A DNA stretch of 64,000 bases from Paralvinella palmiformis. Taxonomy: Eukaryota > Annelida > Polychaeta > Terebellida > Alvinellidae. Positions 40,456-53,754 of the stretch are shown in pieces. Where the stretch lies: positions 675,001 to 739,000 of the forward strand of contig JAODUP010000026.1 in NCBI GenBank assembly GCA_025642065.1. Reading direction: 5' to 3'. The translations under genes and the position numbers were made by a program. Position 1 is the stretch's first letter. Every line of letters starts with the position of its first letter. The notes beneath the pieces were generated by a model. It did no database searches. It saw only the letters and a program-made list of their open reading frames with translations, and had not been told where the DNA came from.

Positions 40456-41430
40456 CTGTAAAGAGAAATACAAATATTGATCATATCAAACAATAACCAA
40501 GTAGATTACTAAACTTGTTTGATTGTAAACGATAAGTTCCGAGTTAGTAAATGATTGCAACATGTGCCTCGTTCATGATTTCTCATATAAATATATGTCT
40601 GCGTAAACGCCAAAAGATCGGAGCCAAATTATTTGTTTCATTTAATTACCTACATCACATATATGTGCACCTTAGATCTGGTTCCATAGTCGACACTATC
40701 GCAATATCTGTGGAGTTATTTATAATCTTTGTTGTGTACTTGAGAGGCCTTAGGGCCATGGTACAAAGTACTTGTACAACTGTGTGGCTGGCAAATAATA
40801 GGTGCATAAACATACAAAATCCAAATTACAACTTTTTGAACATGTTAATTTGAACATCTAGAGCGTGATAAACATATTTAGACAGATTGGTATTTACATA
40901 TTCATTATTGCATTAAAAGAGTAATCATGAATATTGATACACAGCAGTATTATGATACTTTGAGGTATCGAAAGACGCCTCCAAACTGAATCTATATATC
41001 CAATATTGAAAGGGCTCTTTTGATATTTCAAGTATTAACAGATTTGTTTAAAAAATTCTGATTGGCTAATCTGATATTTAACCAATATTTGATTGATTTT
41101 CCAATATTTAGCTGATCTTCAGCATGTATTTTAAAGCTCAGCTAACTTATTAAGTAATCAATGAAGATCAATCAACCATCAAAATATGGATGATTGACAA
41201 AATACCCACTAAATATTGAAGAACCACAGGGTATGGAATGTGTCCTTTTGATGCTTCAATATATCATTACATATTTTTGATATTGACATACCAGGTTTAC
41301 AAGTAGTATAGTCATGTAGGTCAGTGAGCATAGCCAGTGAGGAGCCTTAGTTATGTGTTGTAATAGACAGCCACACAGAAAATGTGTGAAACACATAAAT
41401 CAGGTAGGTATTTGCTTAGAAATGCTTGAT

Positions 41431-42084
41431 TTAAGGGTATAGTCCACCGTCATTTCAAATTTTCAGGACTAATACAGATATGTTCACAAATATCATAAAT
41501 GATGTGAAAATGTTTAAACGATCACCCACATATGAAATAATCCAGTTCAAACTGCTGATTAATCGACTTTTAATGGCCTGTGGGTGCCACCATTTTGAAA
41601 CTAGACAGAGACCAGAAGGTCCTGAATGCTGACATCACTTGAATCCAGCAGTTTGACTGGAAGTCTGTAGAACCCATACAAAAACATGTAAATAATTGTG
41701 AGCAAAGAATTATTCCAGAACAAAATGCAATTATCTCTTTAAAATTACATCACAAATGACACACAACCAGATCATTTTGAGCAAGAAGGAACCTTACAAG
41801 AGGAAGATGATTCAAAATGGCTGATATTAATGTTCAAGAGCAACTATAATACTCGTCAGTCTAGAGAGGGCTCATATGACATCAGAGAATTTAATATTTC
41901 TCCTTCCCACCTTTGAATCTGGCTTCTGGTGCAGCTGTAATGACAGCCCTCCAGTAATTTGGATTATTTCCCTATATCTATGATATTAGGTATATTTGTG
42001 TGATTAATATTGTGGATTTTTTGGTTACTGTTCTAAGCATTACATATTTAAGAAATATTTTCTCAGGGTGAACTGTCCCTTTAA
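41431..42084. mobile_element. 654-bp MITE-like element with TTAA target duplication
   Basis: The left end TTAAGGGTATAGTCCACC and right end GGGTGAACTGTCCCTTTAA are imperfect inverted repeats (TTAA then AGGG-ACAGT-CACC), with TTAA at both outer edges. TTAA duplications are known from piggyBac and Kolobok superfamilies. There is no transposase inside, so it is non-autonomous. Confidence 0.75.
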
Positions 42085-42573
42085 CTTGATCAAGTCTTCA
42101 AAAAGAAATATCTTTGATTTCATATATAAGTGTATGACTATGTCATGTCAAATAAAACTACTGCATGCTCAGCAACCACATTTGATAGCATAATATACCT
42201 GAAGCAATGATTGGCCCATGTGCCTTCACATATGGCTACACAACTCGGACACATGTCCAATGTGTGACCAGTGCTAAGCTGGAACAACTCAACTCAAACA
42301 TAATGCCAGATATATCAACTTAATAATAACTGGCAAGGGTAGATGTTATAATCCAGCTGGTCTTTGAGTTAAAGCCTTATAGATTGCACCCATTGTTTGA
42401 TGTGTTGTTTGTACAAGACTTAAACAAACCAACCCTTAGATCAAGAAGAACGAATATACTTACTGTCAGCAAAACATGACAGGATGAACATTAGTCCAAT
42501 TAAATAAATATTATTTACCTTTATCACCATGAAGTAATTAAGAGGGAAAGAAATAGAAAGTGCAAGGAAGAAA

Positions 42574-42755
42574 GATGATTGGTGTTTTACAGCCACTTTT
42601 GTGCACATGGTAGGCTAAATGGGCAGAGCGACCTCCAAAGTTAATGAAGCAAAGTCAAAGATGAAACACCCATCAGATATGCCAATGCCGAGATTCAAAC
42701 TGAGACGGTAGTGATCTGTGATCCAACACACTACCGGTTAGACCATGGAGACATC
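42574..42755 (-). repeat. SINE family A copy
   Basis: Reverse orientation, GATTGGTGTTTTACAGCCAC at the left to CATGGAGACATCC at the right. It is somewhat diverged (B box GATTCAAAC). Confidence 0.85.
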
Positions 42756-43024
42756 CTGAAGGGAGAAAGAATAGATTACAAATAACAAATCAACTCTCCT
42801 TTTGAATTTGTCAACACACACACATCATTGAAAAACCAAAGTCATAATCAGTATAAGTTCTTACAAATGATTTTAGTTTCTAACTTTTGGGTTTTTCAGC
42901 GGATAAAAACCTTCATAGTAGTTATATCTGAAGAGGTTTAGTAATCTGTGCAACAAACAGGGTTGGCACCGAGTACATGGGTAAGTACTACTTGAATTAA
43001 GTTGATTTGCAGTAATTAGCTTCA

Positions 43025-43140
43025 GCACTGGTCTCAACTGGGATGTATGGCCAAGGGATGATTCCTAGGGAAACATCCCATAAAACAGATGCGATTCAGA
43101 ACTACAACCTGGAGGCTTGCAGCACAGTACTCTAACTCTA
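43025..43140 (-). repeat. SINE family E fragment
   Basis: GTCTCAACTGGGATGTATGG, AAACATCCCATAAAAC and CTACAACCTGGAGGCTTGC follow the family E order, diverged. Confidence 0.55.
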
Positions 43141-45841
43141 ACTTGTGCCAAAGTAGAGTACCCGATAAAGCACTCAAGCATGCATACACACAGTTGTTAT
43201 CAGTACAAGTGCAACAAATACTTATTTTATCAATGTACCCAAGTATCAGTATATTTAAAAGTACTGAAGCATATTTTTCAACAATTGCTCCTGCATTTTA
43301 ATTCAGTTACGGGTGATAAGAAAACAGTGGTATAATTAACTCTAGTGCAAATATACATCGTGTTCCTTCATTTATTCTTTTCATCTGATGACGTTTCACA
43401 TGTTATCTACGTAAATAGAAAACAATTAATTAACGGTCATACACGTGAGTCACCATGGATAGTCATAATGTCTTCATATATTAAATGTCAGGAATGTACA
43501 CACATGCCTGTATTTAGCTTTTCCATTTCCTTCCACTTTCAATCGCATATCAAAATGGCTTAAAACAGTCAACATCCTACATCTATAATCACAATAACCA
43601 ATTCATGCAAATTGACCATTTAGGGCCTAAATCAACGTCTATCCTTTTGTTGGAGTATTTAAATAATTTGGAGACACAAGACTACAATACAAGCCTCTCA
43701 AGTTATCCAATTGGAATCACGAAACAAATCTCTCTGACGATGTAGGTATGTAAATTTTTTAATTTTGTAAATTTTTTATTAGCTTCATTGATTCCAGATT
43801 CAACGTTCTATCACAAGAAATCATACTGGGGAAAATTGACACACCTGATACAACACAGAAACTATCAAGTTATGTAGCCAAGCTACACACGGAAGCTATT
43901 AATAATAATATCTATATGTGCCACCTTTGAAGAAACAATCCTTTTCGTGTTATGGTCAGGTGATACACAAAATGGTGTCCATGTATTTGTGTAGTGTCTG
44001 TCTGCTACAAGCTACAGATGACTTTTATGCATCCAGAAATAGCATAATAATTAGATCACAAACATCTGCATACTCACAGTAGTAGTGTTTAGCAAAGTTA
44101 ATATTAACATATGCTGTATATCCATCATGCTTCTAATGTTCTATGTTTAAGAGGAATAGCGAAATCAACAGGGATTCTCATTTAAATGATACTAAGACCA
44201 ATTTCAGTAAGCCTGATTTTATTGAACTAATTTTATAACTGAATAGGATGAACACACACAAAATTGAAATAAAAGATTGGAAACAATGACTTGTTTATGG
44301 TGAAAGTACTCGGATATACTTGTGGCTGTACAGTACTTCAAAGTCTTTGTCAATATGGGTAGCACAAAACACCATAGGTCATAATTAAGTATGCGAATAT
44401 AGTAAGACCTGTGATCCAACAGTCGTTGTAACTACATATTGCAACTATAGGGTATCAAATTATCAAGGATTGCAAAACTTGTATCATTTAACATAATGCA
44501 GTTGTGTATATCACAGTCATTTTTAAACTGTCACAACAAAGATGTTAATGTAATTACAGCACAAACAAAGCATAACTTTGTAAATTTTAACATTCACAAC
44601 TGATGTTGTTCTTGCTAACTGACCATTTAAACTAAATATTTTGTTGTGCAAGAAGTATGAAAATACAGGCCATTAATTTAGGATACTGGACATCAAGTAC
44701 TTGAATGCTGTGTTTGCTTGACGCAGTTGATATTAGCAACAAAGGAGTTATGTACAACCAGATTAATCAATTTATAGAAGGTGCTTTGTGCACATTTTGT
44801 TCCCAAGATTAGCGTGTGAAAATGGAAGCATGAATAACTGGATTATCACAGCATTTCAGCATGTGTGTGGTTTGTTTGCTTCAAATATTGCAGACTGTGA
44901 ATGATGCAACAGATTTTTTTGGAGGGAGTGCAGCTTAAAGGGAAAAGACTACAGTGGAGCAGGTGCATTCGAGACAACTTTGACCATGGGACATCTCATA
45001 TGATGGGACAATTTGGCCTGAAATAACCTGTACAATATAGAATCACCTTGGCTGTTGTCATGGGCTAGTTTTTTTCTTCTAATGTCGAAACATTATACAC
45101 CAAATATATTACTGAAACAATAAATAAAACAAGACATAATTTGTTTCAGGATTGACATACATTTAACTCAATTCTCTGAAGATTGTATGAATGACTTACT
45201 TAATTAGAAATTAGGCATAAAACGCACACCATAACTCAATAAAGTATGCTTTAATTGGTTTTTCTTTCTCCAGAAAATTACTGCTATTGCAACAATAATA
45301 TTACAAACCGACAGCTTTTGTTGTTACTACTATCAGTAATGGACTGACACAATTAGTCAATTTTACAGAAATGAAGATGTACAAACATGCATAAAATATT
45401 TTAACGCAATGTATGAACTATGAAGTCAATATACTGTGCCCTGTTATATAACTGCTAATTTAATATATGGAATTTAAAAAATATAGATATCACACTAACC
45501 AAGCACATGGTCTGATTTTTAATATAAAGTATAATTTCGTGAATTTTCTTGAATAAAAATTAAATGCCTAATTTCCATGCAAATCATCCACTTCACTAAT
45601 TAGACCACGATGAAATTCAGATCAGTGTAACCCAACCATCAGTAAGAACCAGTAAGATTGTTTTGTTTGTCTGTCTACATTTTCTGGCAATTATTTGTTG
45701 CCATTGATTGTGAATCTGTTAATGTTATTATCAATGTCTGCATATTTTGTACAGGTGCATGAATACTGGTATTTTTGTAATAGTCTTTCTGCATCCTTGT
45801 TTAATGGGTTTATACTATAAACCTGTTAAAATAAACTTTGG

Positions 45842-46170
45842 TCAAGCCATGATAGCATAGTTAGTTAGACTTAGAGCATAGGACTCACAGCCGAACGGTC
45901 GCGGGTTCGAGGCTCCGTGAGCTGCAATGCTGTCATGCAGTGACTGGTTCACTCATCCATAAAAAAACGAGTACCTGACAGGACGCTATGGCTATGTGTG
46001 AGTAACGCTTTGAGCCTATAATGGTAGCATGTGTTGTATGCTCCCTTGGGAGTTGATATAAGTGCTGGGTGGAAACAGATCTGAGTCAAGAATAAAAATA
46101 TTGTAAATAATATTGTAAAGCGCCATGGAGCAGCTTCTAGCTGAATAGGGCGCTATATAAATATCACATA
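45842..46170 (+). repeat. tRNA-derived SINE, family C
   Basis: The head has ATAGTTAGTTAGACTTAGAGC and B box GCGGGTTCGAGGC. The body includes GTGACTGGTTCACTCATCC and a 3' end TAGGGCGCTATATAAATATCAC like L2/CR1-type LINE tails. A second copy lies in reverse at 57345-57660. Confidence 0.85.
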
Positions 46171-46922
46171 TTACAGAGCTGTATGTCAGACAAATAATAA
46201 AATATTTTCAATCCTATATATTAAACATATAATCATACGACAGAAACTTCTACCAAAACATCTTTGTTACTTTGATATTAAATGAAATTTCATCCAAAAT
46301 GTTGTGTGATTATTCAGTTTTAACAGAGCTTCAAAAATTAGAAACTGCACTCTAAACAGCAAAGATTTGTTACCTAACTATCTATTTATTATTTCTGAAT
46401 TGTGAAATGCATAGAAGCAATATATGGTTATGAATTATTATAATCTGTGGAGTTGTTAATATCCCCTTTTATGGCACCGAATGCCACATTTTATAGCAAC
46501 CCCAGGGAAGAAGTTTATTTTTCTTCTTCCGGGAACAAAATTATCTGTTTGCAGACTATTTGCATATAACATTTGTCAGTTAATAACTGATCATTCTGAT
46601 GGTTTAGGCCGTAGCCATTCAGAGAACTCACTAGTCTAAATCATTGTTGGCGTAATCTTAGTTACTAGTAGATGATAGTAGATCTATTTTGGTATCTGAC
46701 TCAGTGACTGTCACCAGATCTATCATTCAATGAGTTTTACTGATCATCTGACTTTGAGTGACTGTATCACTCCTATTCCCTGTCACTATAACTACCAATA
46801 TATGTCTATCTATGCTAGGACCTAGCCCCTACTTGGCTACCAGTCTAGTACTACTGTACTAGCCACTAGGGCTAGGCCAGTCTTACTGAGTCTACTCAGC
46901 TAGATCTACTAGATCAGCTAGG

Positions 46923-47516
46923 TAACAAATCTTTGCTGTTATATGGCATATCTGATTATAACATTAATCGCCTTCAGCGAATTCAGAATAGTGCAGCTCG
47001 CATTGTAACAAATACTAGAAAATATGATCATATTACCCCAATTCTTCAAAAACTACATTGGCTACCTGTTAGACAGCGTATCCATTTTAAGATTCTGTTA
47101 ATAACTTATAAATCTATTAATGATATGGCACCAGAATACCTGTGTGAACTGGTTTCCATTAGAAAGTCATCCCGAAAACTCAGGTCATCCAGTCAGATAC
47201 TATTGCAGGTGCCAGTGTCTCGGCTCAAGTCATATGGTGATTGTGCGTTTAGTGTTGCAGCCCCCAATTTGTGGAATAAGTTGCCGGCAAATATTAGAAA
47301 TTCGTCGTCTCTTGGAAATTTTAAGTCTCTTCTAAAAACACACCTATTTAAGGTCGCTTTCACAGATAAATAATTATTATCTTTTAAATCATTACAGGGT
47401 TTTTACAGACATTATTTGGGGTATTATTAAATTACATATTATTTGTACAGCGCCTTTGAATGGCTCCTGCTAGTAAGGGCGCTTTATTAAATATACATTA
47501 TTATTATTATTATTAT
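46923..47516 (+). mobile_element. 5'-truncated CR1/L2-like LINE, reverse transcriptase C-terminus
   Basis: A frame of about 150 codons (46923-47373) reads LLLYGISDYNINRLQRIQNS, ARIVTNTRKYDHITPILQKL, HWLPVRQRIHFKIL and SVAAPNLWNKLP, the typical end of CR1/L2/jockey-type reverse transcriptases. It ends in TAA and a 3' UTR with an (ATT)n tail. The catalytic YADD core is absent because of truncation. Related 3' fragments lie at 19017-19215 and 60940-61285. Confidence 0.9.
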
Positions 47517-47909
47517 TATCTACTGTCTAGGACTAGGGCCAGGCTGGGTGATAAATGATAAAATACCACTTTAGCGTGATGAACTGTTGATGCCCGTGTT
47601 CTAAAATGTATTTATATAATTAGACTAATAGGAAAATAATTAAAGTCATATAAATCAGGTAAAACAATTACATCAATATATTAAATACCGTAGGTGACAG
47701 CTAACGTATGACTCCTCGTTTCTGACGAAAAATAACTTCCAAATTGTAATTCTGTTTATACTCGGTAGGTGGCGGTGTTTATTATCAGGCAAGCTGCCAA
47801 GCTACTATTGTAATAGACTATATACTGATATAATCTATAGCTTTGAAATGGATCAGCAGGTCATGTTTAGATCAGGCGAGGACACAAAGGATACCACATT
47901 AAATGGTGA

Positions 47910-47910
47910 A

Positions 47911-47945
<35 letters not shown>
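47910..47945. repeat. (AT)n at the left edge of the hAT-like element
   Basis: About 17 AT units directly before the transposon terminus. Confidence 0.85.
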
Positions 47946-47948
<3 letters not shown>

Positions 47949-50900
47949 ATGGTTCATACAAACCATTAACATTAAATTCAAGGGTTTTCAAAGAATAAAA
48001 AGTGTCATTTTCAAGGGTATATATTTCAGCTATGTATTTAATTTATTAGTCCATTTGTTTACGAGATCAAATTATCATGTCATATCTTATGTCTACAAGT
48101 AATCAGCCAATAACTAAAAAGATTAATTACACAACAAATTAAGGAACCCATAGCAAGTAACAAAACTTACTATTTACCAAAAATGCTAAAACGACATTTG
48201 AACCTTTAAGAAGCCAATGTGCAAATGTTTAACTAAATTAATATATTACTCGACCCATCCATTTGATCTAACAGTATATTCAAATCAATCAATCAAACAA
48301 TCAAATTATACCGCACAATCACCTGTGAAGCATTATAACAATATACCAAAGATTCAAATGACAATTAGAGATTTGATGTAAATCCATGTAATCCCCATGC
48401 ATGTTACATATTTGACATTGTTCTATTTTGTAATCTTTCCAGTGAGTGTGGCTACTAGCAATACACAAATGAACAGCAATCATTTAATAGTAACTATAAA
48501 CCTTTTACTTGCTATGTAACAATGATCTCCACTTCTACACGTCTACATCAAATCACTGACTTCAGTCTACAGCGTTTTCAGAATGGCAAGTTTGACATCA
48601 ATCTGATGGAGCACGTCCTCGAGTTTTTCGCGTTTTTGTTTTTGTTTTCTGATCTCCGGAGTACATTACTTTTGGCAATGGAGGTAAAGTCCCGTTTCTT
48701 CTCGGCGTCTGTGAAGATGTCGTTCGTGCATTTGTCTAGTTTGCCGATGTCAGTCTGCATACATGTGCTGTATTTTGGTTCTAAGGCAACCGAGTTCCGT
48801 GATGATACACATCAGTTTGAATGATTTAGCTTCCTACAGCCGTTCAGGTCTCTGCTTATCCAAGAAAACCTAATAATGGTTGCGTGATGCCTGACAAGAT
48901 GTCATCAATGCTTTTGTGATGTCAACACGCATCGTCCCACCAACGGAAATGACGTGGTCGTGGACGATCCTATGTGCAATGAGCACTTCCTGGCATAGGT
49001 TATTCACATCAATCTGTTTATTCACAGAAAACCTTCTTTCAATACTGGTCTGGCCATCTGTTAAGAGCAACAGCTGACTAACAACACACCACGGGTCAGA
49101 TAACTCGTAAAATCTGTCCTTGTTTGAAAAAACGCCATGCATGTAAACATCGAAAATTGTTGAAAAATGCCATCACGTTTGTTGCTGTTGAGCTTGCCAT
49201 TTCCCACCAATATCCATAGTACTTTCTTGAATTTTGAGACATAGCTGTCCTGATTCGCCGCCATGATGCGGGGATCAATGCATGACATATTTCGTACAAT
49301 GCTATACTTTGATGGTGCCTTCAACATGATGCGAACAACGATTTCACGCATAAAGGCACGACACTCAATAGGCAAAGTCAGTGCGTCTCTGTCAGTCAAG
49401 TTTGATTTTGAAGATCGCCTGGAGAAGCCTCAAATCGGCAGCAGCAGTGAACCTAATGTAGAAATCGCCTGTCTTCTTCACCAGAGCTGTATCAGACAAA
49501 CTGAGCTCAGATAGGCTAACTAATCCAATCTATAATGTCACGCTTCGTGAATCGATAAAGTAGATGCTTGATCATGTGATGTAGGTCTGAGACAAGAAAT
49601 GCAACATGGGACTGTCGTGTAGCTTACTTGGGGGATTAAACCAATAACTCTACACGAGTTCAATAATCTGGGATCGTGTTTATTAACATAAGTATAAAAT
49701 GTGCAGATATTACAATATATCCGAATTGAGACACTGTCCGGCGGATGGTGTTGGACAGAATCACTAACAAAAGCCCCGAGCACATGCTGCGGTCCAGTTT
49801 TGTTAAGTGACAGGCAATTAATTAAGTAATAAAGATAGGCTGCCGTTATGATCATACATCTTAAAAAGGGATGGGGTTTTACACACACTCTCCACGGTAG
49901 ATGTGATATCTACTATCTATATATTAACATGTACATACACACACAAACATATATATATATATATATTCTACTTATATCATAAGCGATTACATATCATAAT
50001 TGATTAATTATTATCATAATTAATATAAAGTCAATACCTCTTTACCACTCCACAACAGGACGATCAGTTTGATTTTGGACCAGGACTAGAATAACTTTGG
50101 CCACAGATATTAAGTAGTTCAAACGCACTGTGACCAGATGATCGCTAACTGCCTCTGATACAACTCCAAACGCCTTTGTGCGTGACAATGGAATGTCTCC
50201 CTTTTTGCTGCAGCGACATACTTTCTAACATGTGGCCACATCTCCAGCAGTCCCTCGGCTACTGGAATGTTCTCTAGCCAGCGGGTGTTAAAACATTTCG
50301 AGAAAACAACTCACTGCCCGTGATCCGCAAGTAATCGTGACGTTGAGCTGGCATTTCATTGAGGAGCATCGGGGAGTATGCTTTGTGGCCATGCTTTTCT
50401 TGTGGGGTGCACGCTTTATGTGACTATCCAAATGAAATCGGCCGCCGTTGCCAACATTTATCGATTTCACACAATACTTGCATCGCCCCAGGCGACTGTT
50501 GCTGTGTACGTTAAGCTAAGTTAACTAAACTCGTGTTTCATGCAAAATGGCGGATGGCGCGTAACATATAGCAACGGCACGATTTTTTTCCTCGGTACGT
50601 TTTTTCCACCGCGTGAACAAATAAAATTAAAGTCAATTTCCCGCTGCTTGAACTATCACATAGATTATCTAGTCACCTAGCGGACACTTAAAAATATCCC
50701 CAAAATTTCTGAATACAATCAGAGAACGTATATATATATATACAAGTTCTCTGATATAAACGAAGCAAAAACGAAGTTACTTCAGCAAAATATATAATTA
50801 CGTTCGACATGTAAATGGACTCGTATAAGTTAATTTATTATAAAAATTCAGGAACAGCCACCTTTCAAGAGTTTTCAAGGGGATTTATGTCTGGAAATGG

Positions 50901-50989
50901 ACGATATTCCAGGGTTGTTTAGTACCCCTGAACAAAATTGTCAAATTCAAGGGTTTTAAAGGGTTTTTCCAGGATATGTGCGAAACCTG
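47949..50989 (-). mobile_element. hAT-like DNA transposon, about 3.0 kb, decayed
   Basis: The ends are CATGGTTCATACA (left) and, complemented, CAGGTTTCGCACA (right), flanked by TATATA. On the minus strand there is an N-terminal zinc-finger-like segment (CKYCVKSINVGNGGRFHLDS then HIKRAPHKK, about 50370-50490), a middle part (KAPSKYSIVRNMSCIDPRIMA, about 49230-49320) and a C-terminal part (LLLLTDGQTSIERRFSVNKQ, then IAHRIVHDHVISVGG, about 48930-49090). These match, by eye, BED/hAT-type transposases common in marine invertebrates. Several frameshifts and stops break it. Confidence 0.75.
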
Positions 50990-51459
50990 TATATATAGGG
51001 TTGGAGGGTAGTTAGAATTCGTCACTAGTCCACAAGACTAGTAGTAGTAACTTGGAAACTATACTAATCATGTAGACAAATGTGTGAGTAAGCTTTCGTC
51101 AATGGCTTAATCACAATAATTGTTGAAACCAATTCTCATGGAAGCGAAGACAATGGATATTAGCTGTAATTAGGAGCGTATATTCAGGATCTGATTAATC
51201 GGAGTATACACAGTTTGTTGTTTTGATATAATTTTATTATGTTTACGACACAGCACGGTGTTCCCTCTGACAACCATTTTTCCTCAGCGTCCACAAATTG
51301 TTGGCTGCTCACAACAATTTTGACGGGGGATATGTGCAGCATATTGATAACTGAAACAGATTGGGTATGTCTAGGCCATAATAATTGAACTCGCCCGCAG
51401 GAAGATTCAAACTGAAACATTTACTAGTCTTGTCAATTTTGTACTCGCACTGGGCGAAC

Positions 51460-51530
<71 letters not shown>

Positions 51531-52062
51531 TAGGGATATGGGGACACACCCCCAGAAAATTCATATTATCGTCATGTCGTGCGTTTTGACAGCTTTGACA
51601 ATCTAGACTTATATTATAAAGTCATGTTATGATTATAGTGTCAAAGTAGGTATGAGGTAAATGACTAATTATCGCTAAAAGGAACCTCGATGATCGGATC
51701 CAAATTATCTTATTATTTATCATATTCGGAGATTGCGCTAATATATGTAATATTAATTATTTTATTAAGATTGTTAGTTTATAATGATATTTTACCATAT
51801 AGAGCGCAGTAATACATTTATCAATGCGATTACTTATTGGTCCGCACATGGCCGTGCTCAGATAGATCTATTTGAATAACCGGATTAATTATTTTTGCAC
51901 TTCTATAGTGTTAAATTCAGTAAAAGGACTGGATAAAGTTCGTACGTTATCTCTGTTTCCTAAAAATTAACAGATCATGAAACAAAAGATAGACTCCAAT
52001 ACAAAAATCTCCTCAACAACTAAAGAATAGAAACTTTCCCAGAGATCTCAACTCAGTACATA

Positions 52063-52110
<48 letters not shown>
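51460..52110. repeat. long (AT)n tracts at 51460-51528 and 52063-52110
   Basis: About 34 and 23 AT units. The DNA between them contains nothing recognised. Confidence 0.9.
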
Positions 52111-52437
52111 CAGAGATCGATATGAGGATATCATACAGACACTTGATCTAACGCCGGGCGCTGTATGGATTGGAAGAACAAAGGAACATATAGGAACGGA
52201 AATGGGTTAGTTTTATTTTCCTAAATAAAACCGTAACGACATTTCAAGATGTCAACACGACAGTGGATATAGACGACGTCTATCAAACATCTATTTTTGG
52301 TCATTTGAGATTGTGTATTTTAGATATCTTCTGTTAGCAATATTTTATTGGCCTCACAATGATATCGTGAGATGTGAAAAGTGCGTGTTTTCGACATCTA
52401 TTCTTAGGCGTTCTTAAAAAGTTTACATATATAAATA

Positions 52438-52441
52438 ATTC

Positions 52442-52482
<41 letters not shown>

Positions 52483-52487
52483 CACAA
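52438..52487. repeat. (CA)n microsatellite
   Basis: About 24 CA units with one interruption. Confidence 0.9.
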
Positions 52488-52534
52488 AACACCACACTTA
52501 ATTCACACAATTGCCCGGCCTTTGATGGAAATTT

Positions 52535-52925
52535 TACTCATGGTCGCTGTTCCGAGAGACGAGGCAAACTCCTTGGCATTATAGTAGGAGGGTGTTTTCA
52601 TCCAATCAGGCAACTGGCAAGGTTTTCTCCTCTGAATATACCATTTATTGTAAATTAAAAATTTATATACAATTGACCCTGATGAAGCTGTAAATTACAG
52701 GGCAATGTGAAGTCCCTTTTTATCGACCACGTAAAATAACTGCCATTTTGGGCTTTTATTTTATATTATTATTAATGCAAATACTTAAGGGGACGCTAAA
52801 TTAATATTATGGACAGAATTTCAGTTTTTCAATTTTAACGGCAGTTTGTTTTTGAAAGGTTAAAAACTTTAAGGATTGGCAGTTACCAGTAGTTTTTTTA
52901 TTATTTCCACACGATATAAATCTTC
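52535..52925 (+). repeat. SINE family D copy with longer dispersed-repeat body
   Basis: The head (CATGGTCGCTGTTCCGAGAG) and body (AGGCAACTGGCAAGGTTTTC, CTCTGAATATACCATTTATT) continue into TGATGAAGCTGTAAATTACAG, ATTATGGACAGAATTT and AAGGATTGGCAGT. The same order occurs at 53755-54215, so the unit is longer than the SINE head. Confidence 0.75.
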
Positions 52926-53001
52926 TAGTCCAGTAATAATCCATTGTGCAGTATTTTACGTACTTTGTTTTAATTTAGTTTAATCGCTTTAGTGAGTCCA
53001 T

Positions 53002-53300
53002 ACTGTGTTAGTGTACATTCTCTTTGTTGTGGACAAACTGTAATGTTTGTTAACACGCTGAGGCTATATATAGGGCTTGAAACTGTGTTAGTGTACATTC
53101 TCTTTGTTATGGACAAACTGTAATGTTTGTTAACACGCTGAGGCTATATATAGGGCTTGAATTTTCACTTAGGTTAGAGAAGAACTTCGACGCCAGACCA
53201 GTCGGACGTGTATTGATACACGGTTCATATAGGTAGGATTTATTCAGCTATTCGAACCCAGAATAAAGCTGAGGTCAGCATCTGAGGTGTCGAAATGCTT
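53002..53300 (+). mobile_element. possible solo LTR with an 80-bp tandem duplication
   Basis: Two 80-bp copies (53002-53081, 53082-53161) differ at essentially one base and each ends in GAGGCTATATATAGGGCTTG, a TATA-box-like motif. AATAAAGCTGAGG follows at 53262. TATA box plus downstream AATAAA is the layout of an LTR, but the TG..CA ends and a target duplication were not identified. Confidence 0.4.
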
Positions 53301-53754
53301 TATATACAGGTTTCTTTTGGACCACAGAAAATTACTGTTGAATGTAAACTGTGGTGTCAAAATAGTTTATGATATGTATGTAGCAAGTCACCATTGAACC
53401 ACACGCACGTGTTGTTTGCTGCGAGCTGTGGTATCAAATGGTATGTTTTTACGTGCTTCCGCTTTTTGTACGTAGCCTGCATGTAGCCGCTTTCCTGTGG
53501 GCGTGACATATTTGTCGCGTACGAAAAGCGAATTAGCTGGTTCCCACAGGCTGATGAGTAGACCAGACACATGCTTAGGTATACGCACACATTTATCAAT
53601 ATGTGAAGGTATTGAACATTTAATATTTAGATTAATGTATGTATAGTTGTATTTAGATTTATGGAGGTAGGTTTCGAAGGAGGTTTAGATATGTTGATGC
53701 TCTGTGCCTGTTGCCTCTTACTATGTACCCTAAAACACACATTACCGCCTTCTA

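Larger units (their letters stand above)
40456..46650. other. upstream region or first intron of the KLHL gene
   Basis: No coding sequence was recognised. It must contain the unseen 5' UTR exon(s) and promoter unless these lie further right. It holds a MITE (41431-42084), SINEs (42574-42755, 43025-43140, 45842-46170) and otherwise plain AT-rich sequence. Confidence 0.6.

Noticed and set aside
49061..49888. Minus-strand frames of 112 and 116 codons as separate genes
   Set aside because: The first is part of the hAT-like transposase relic. The second has no recognisable content and overlaps the same element.
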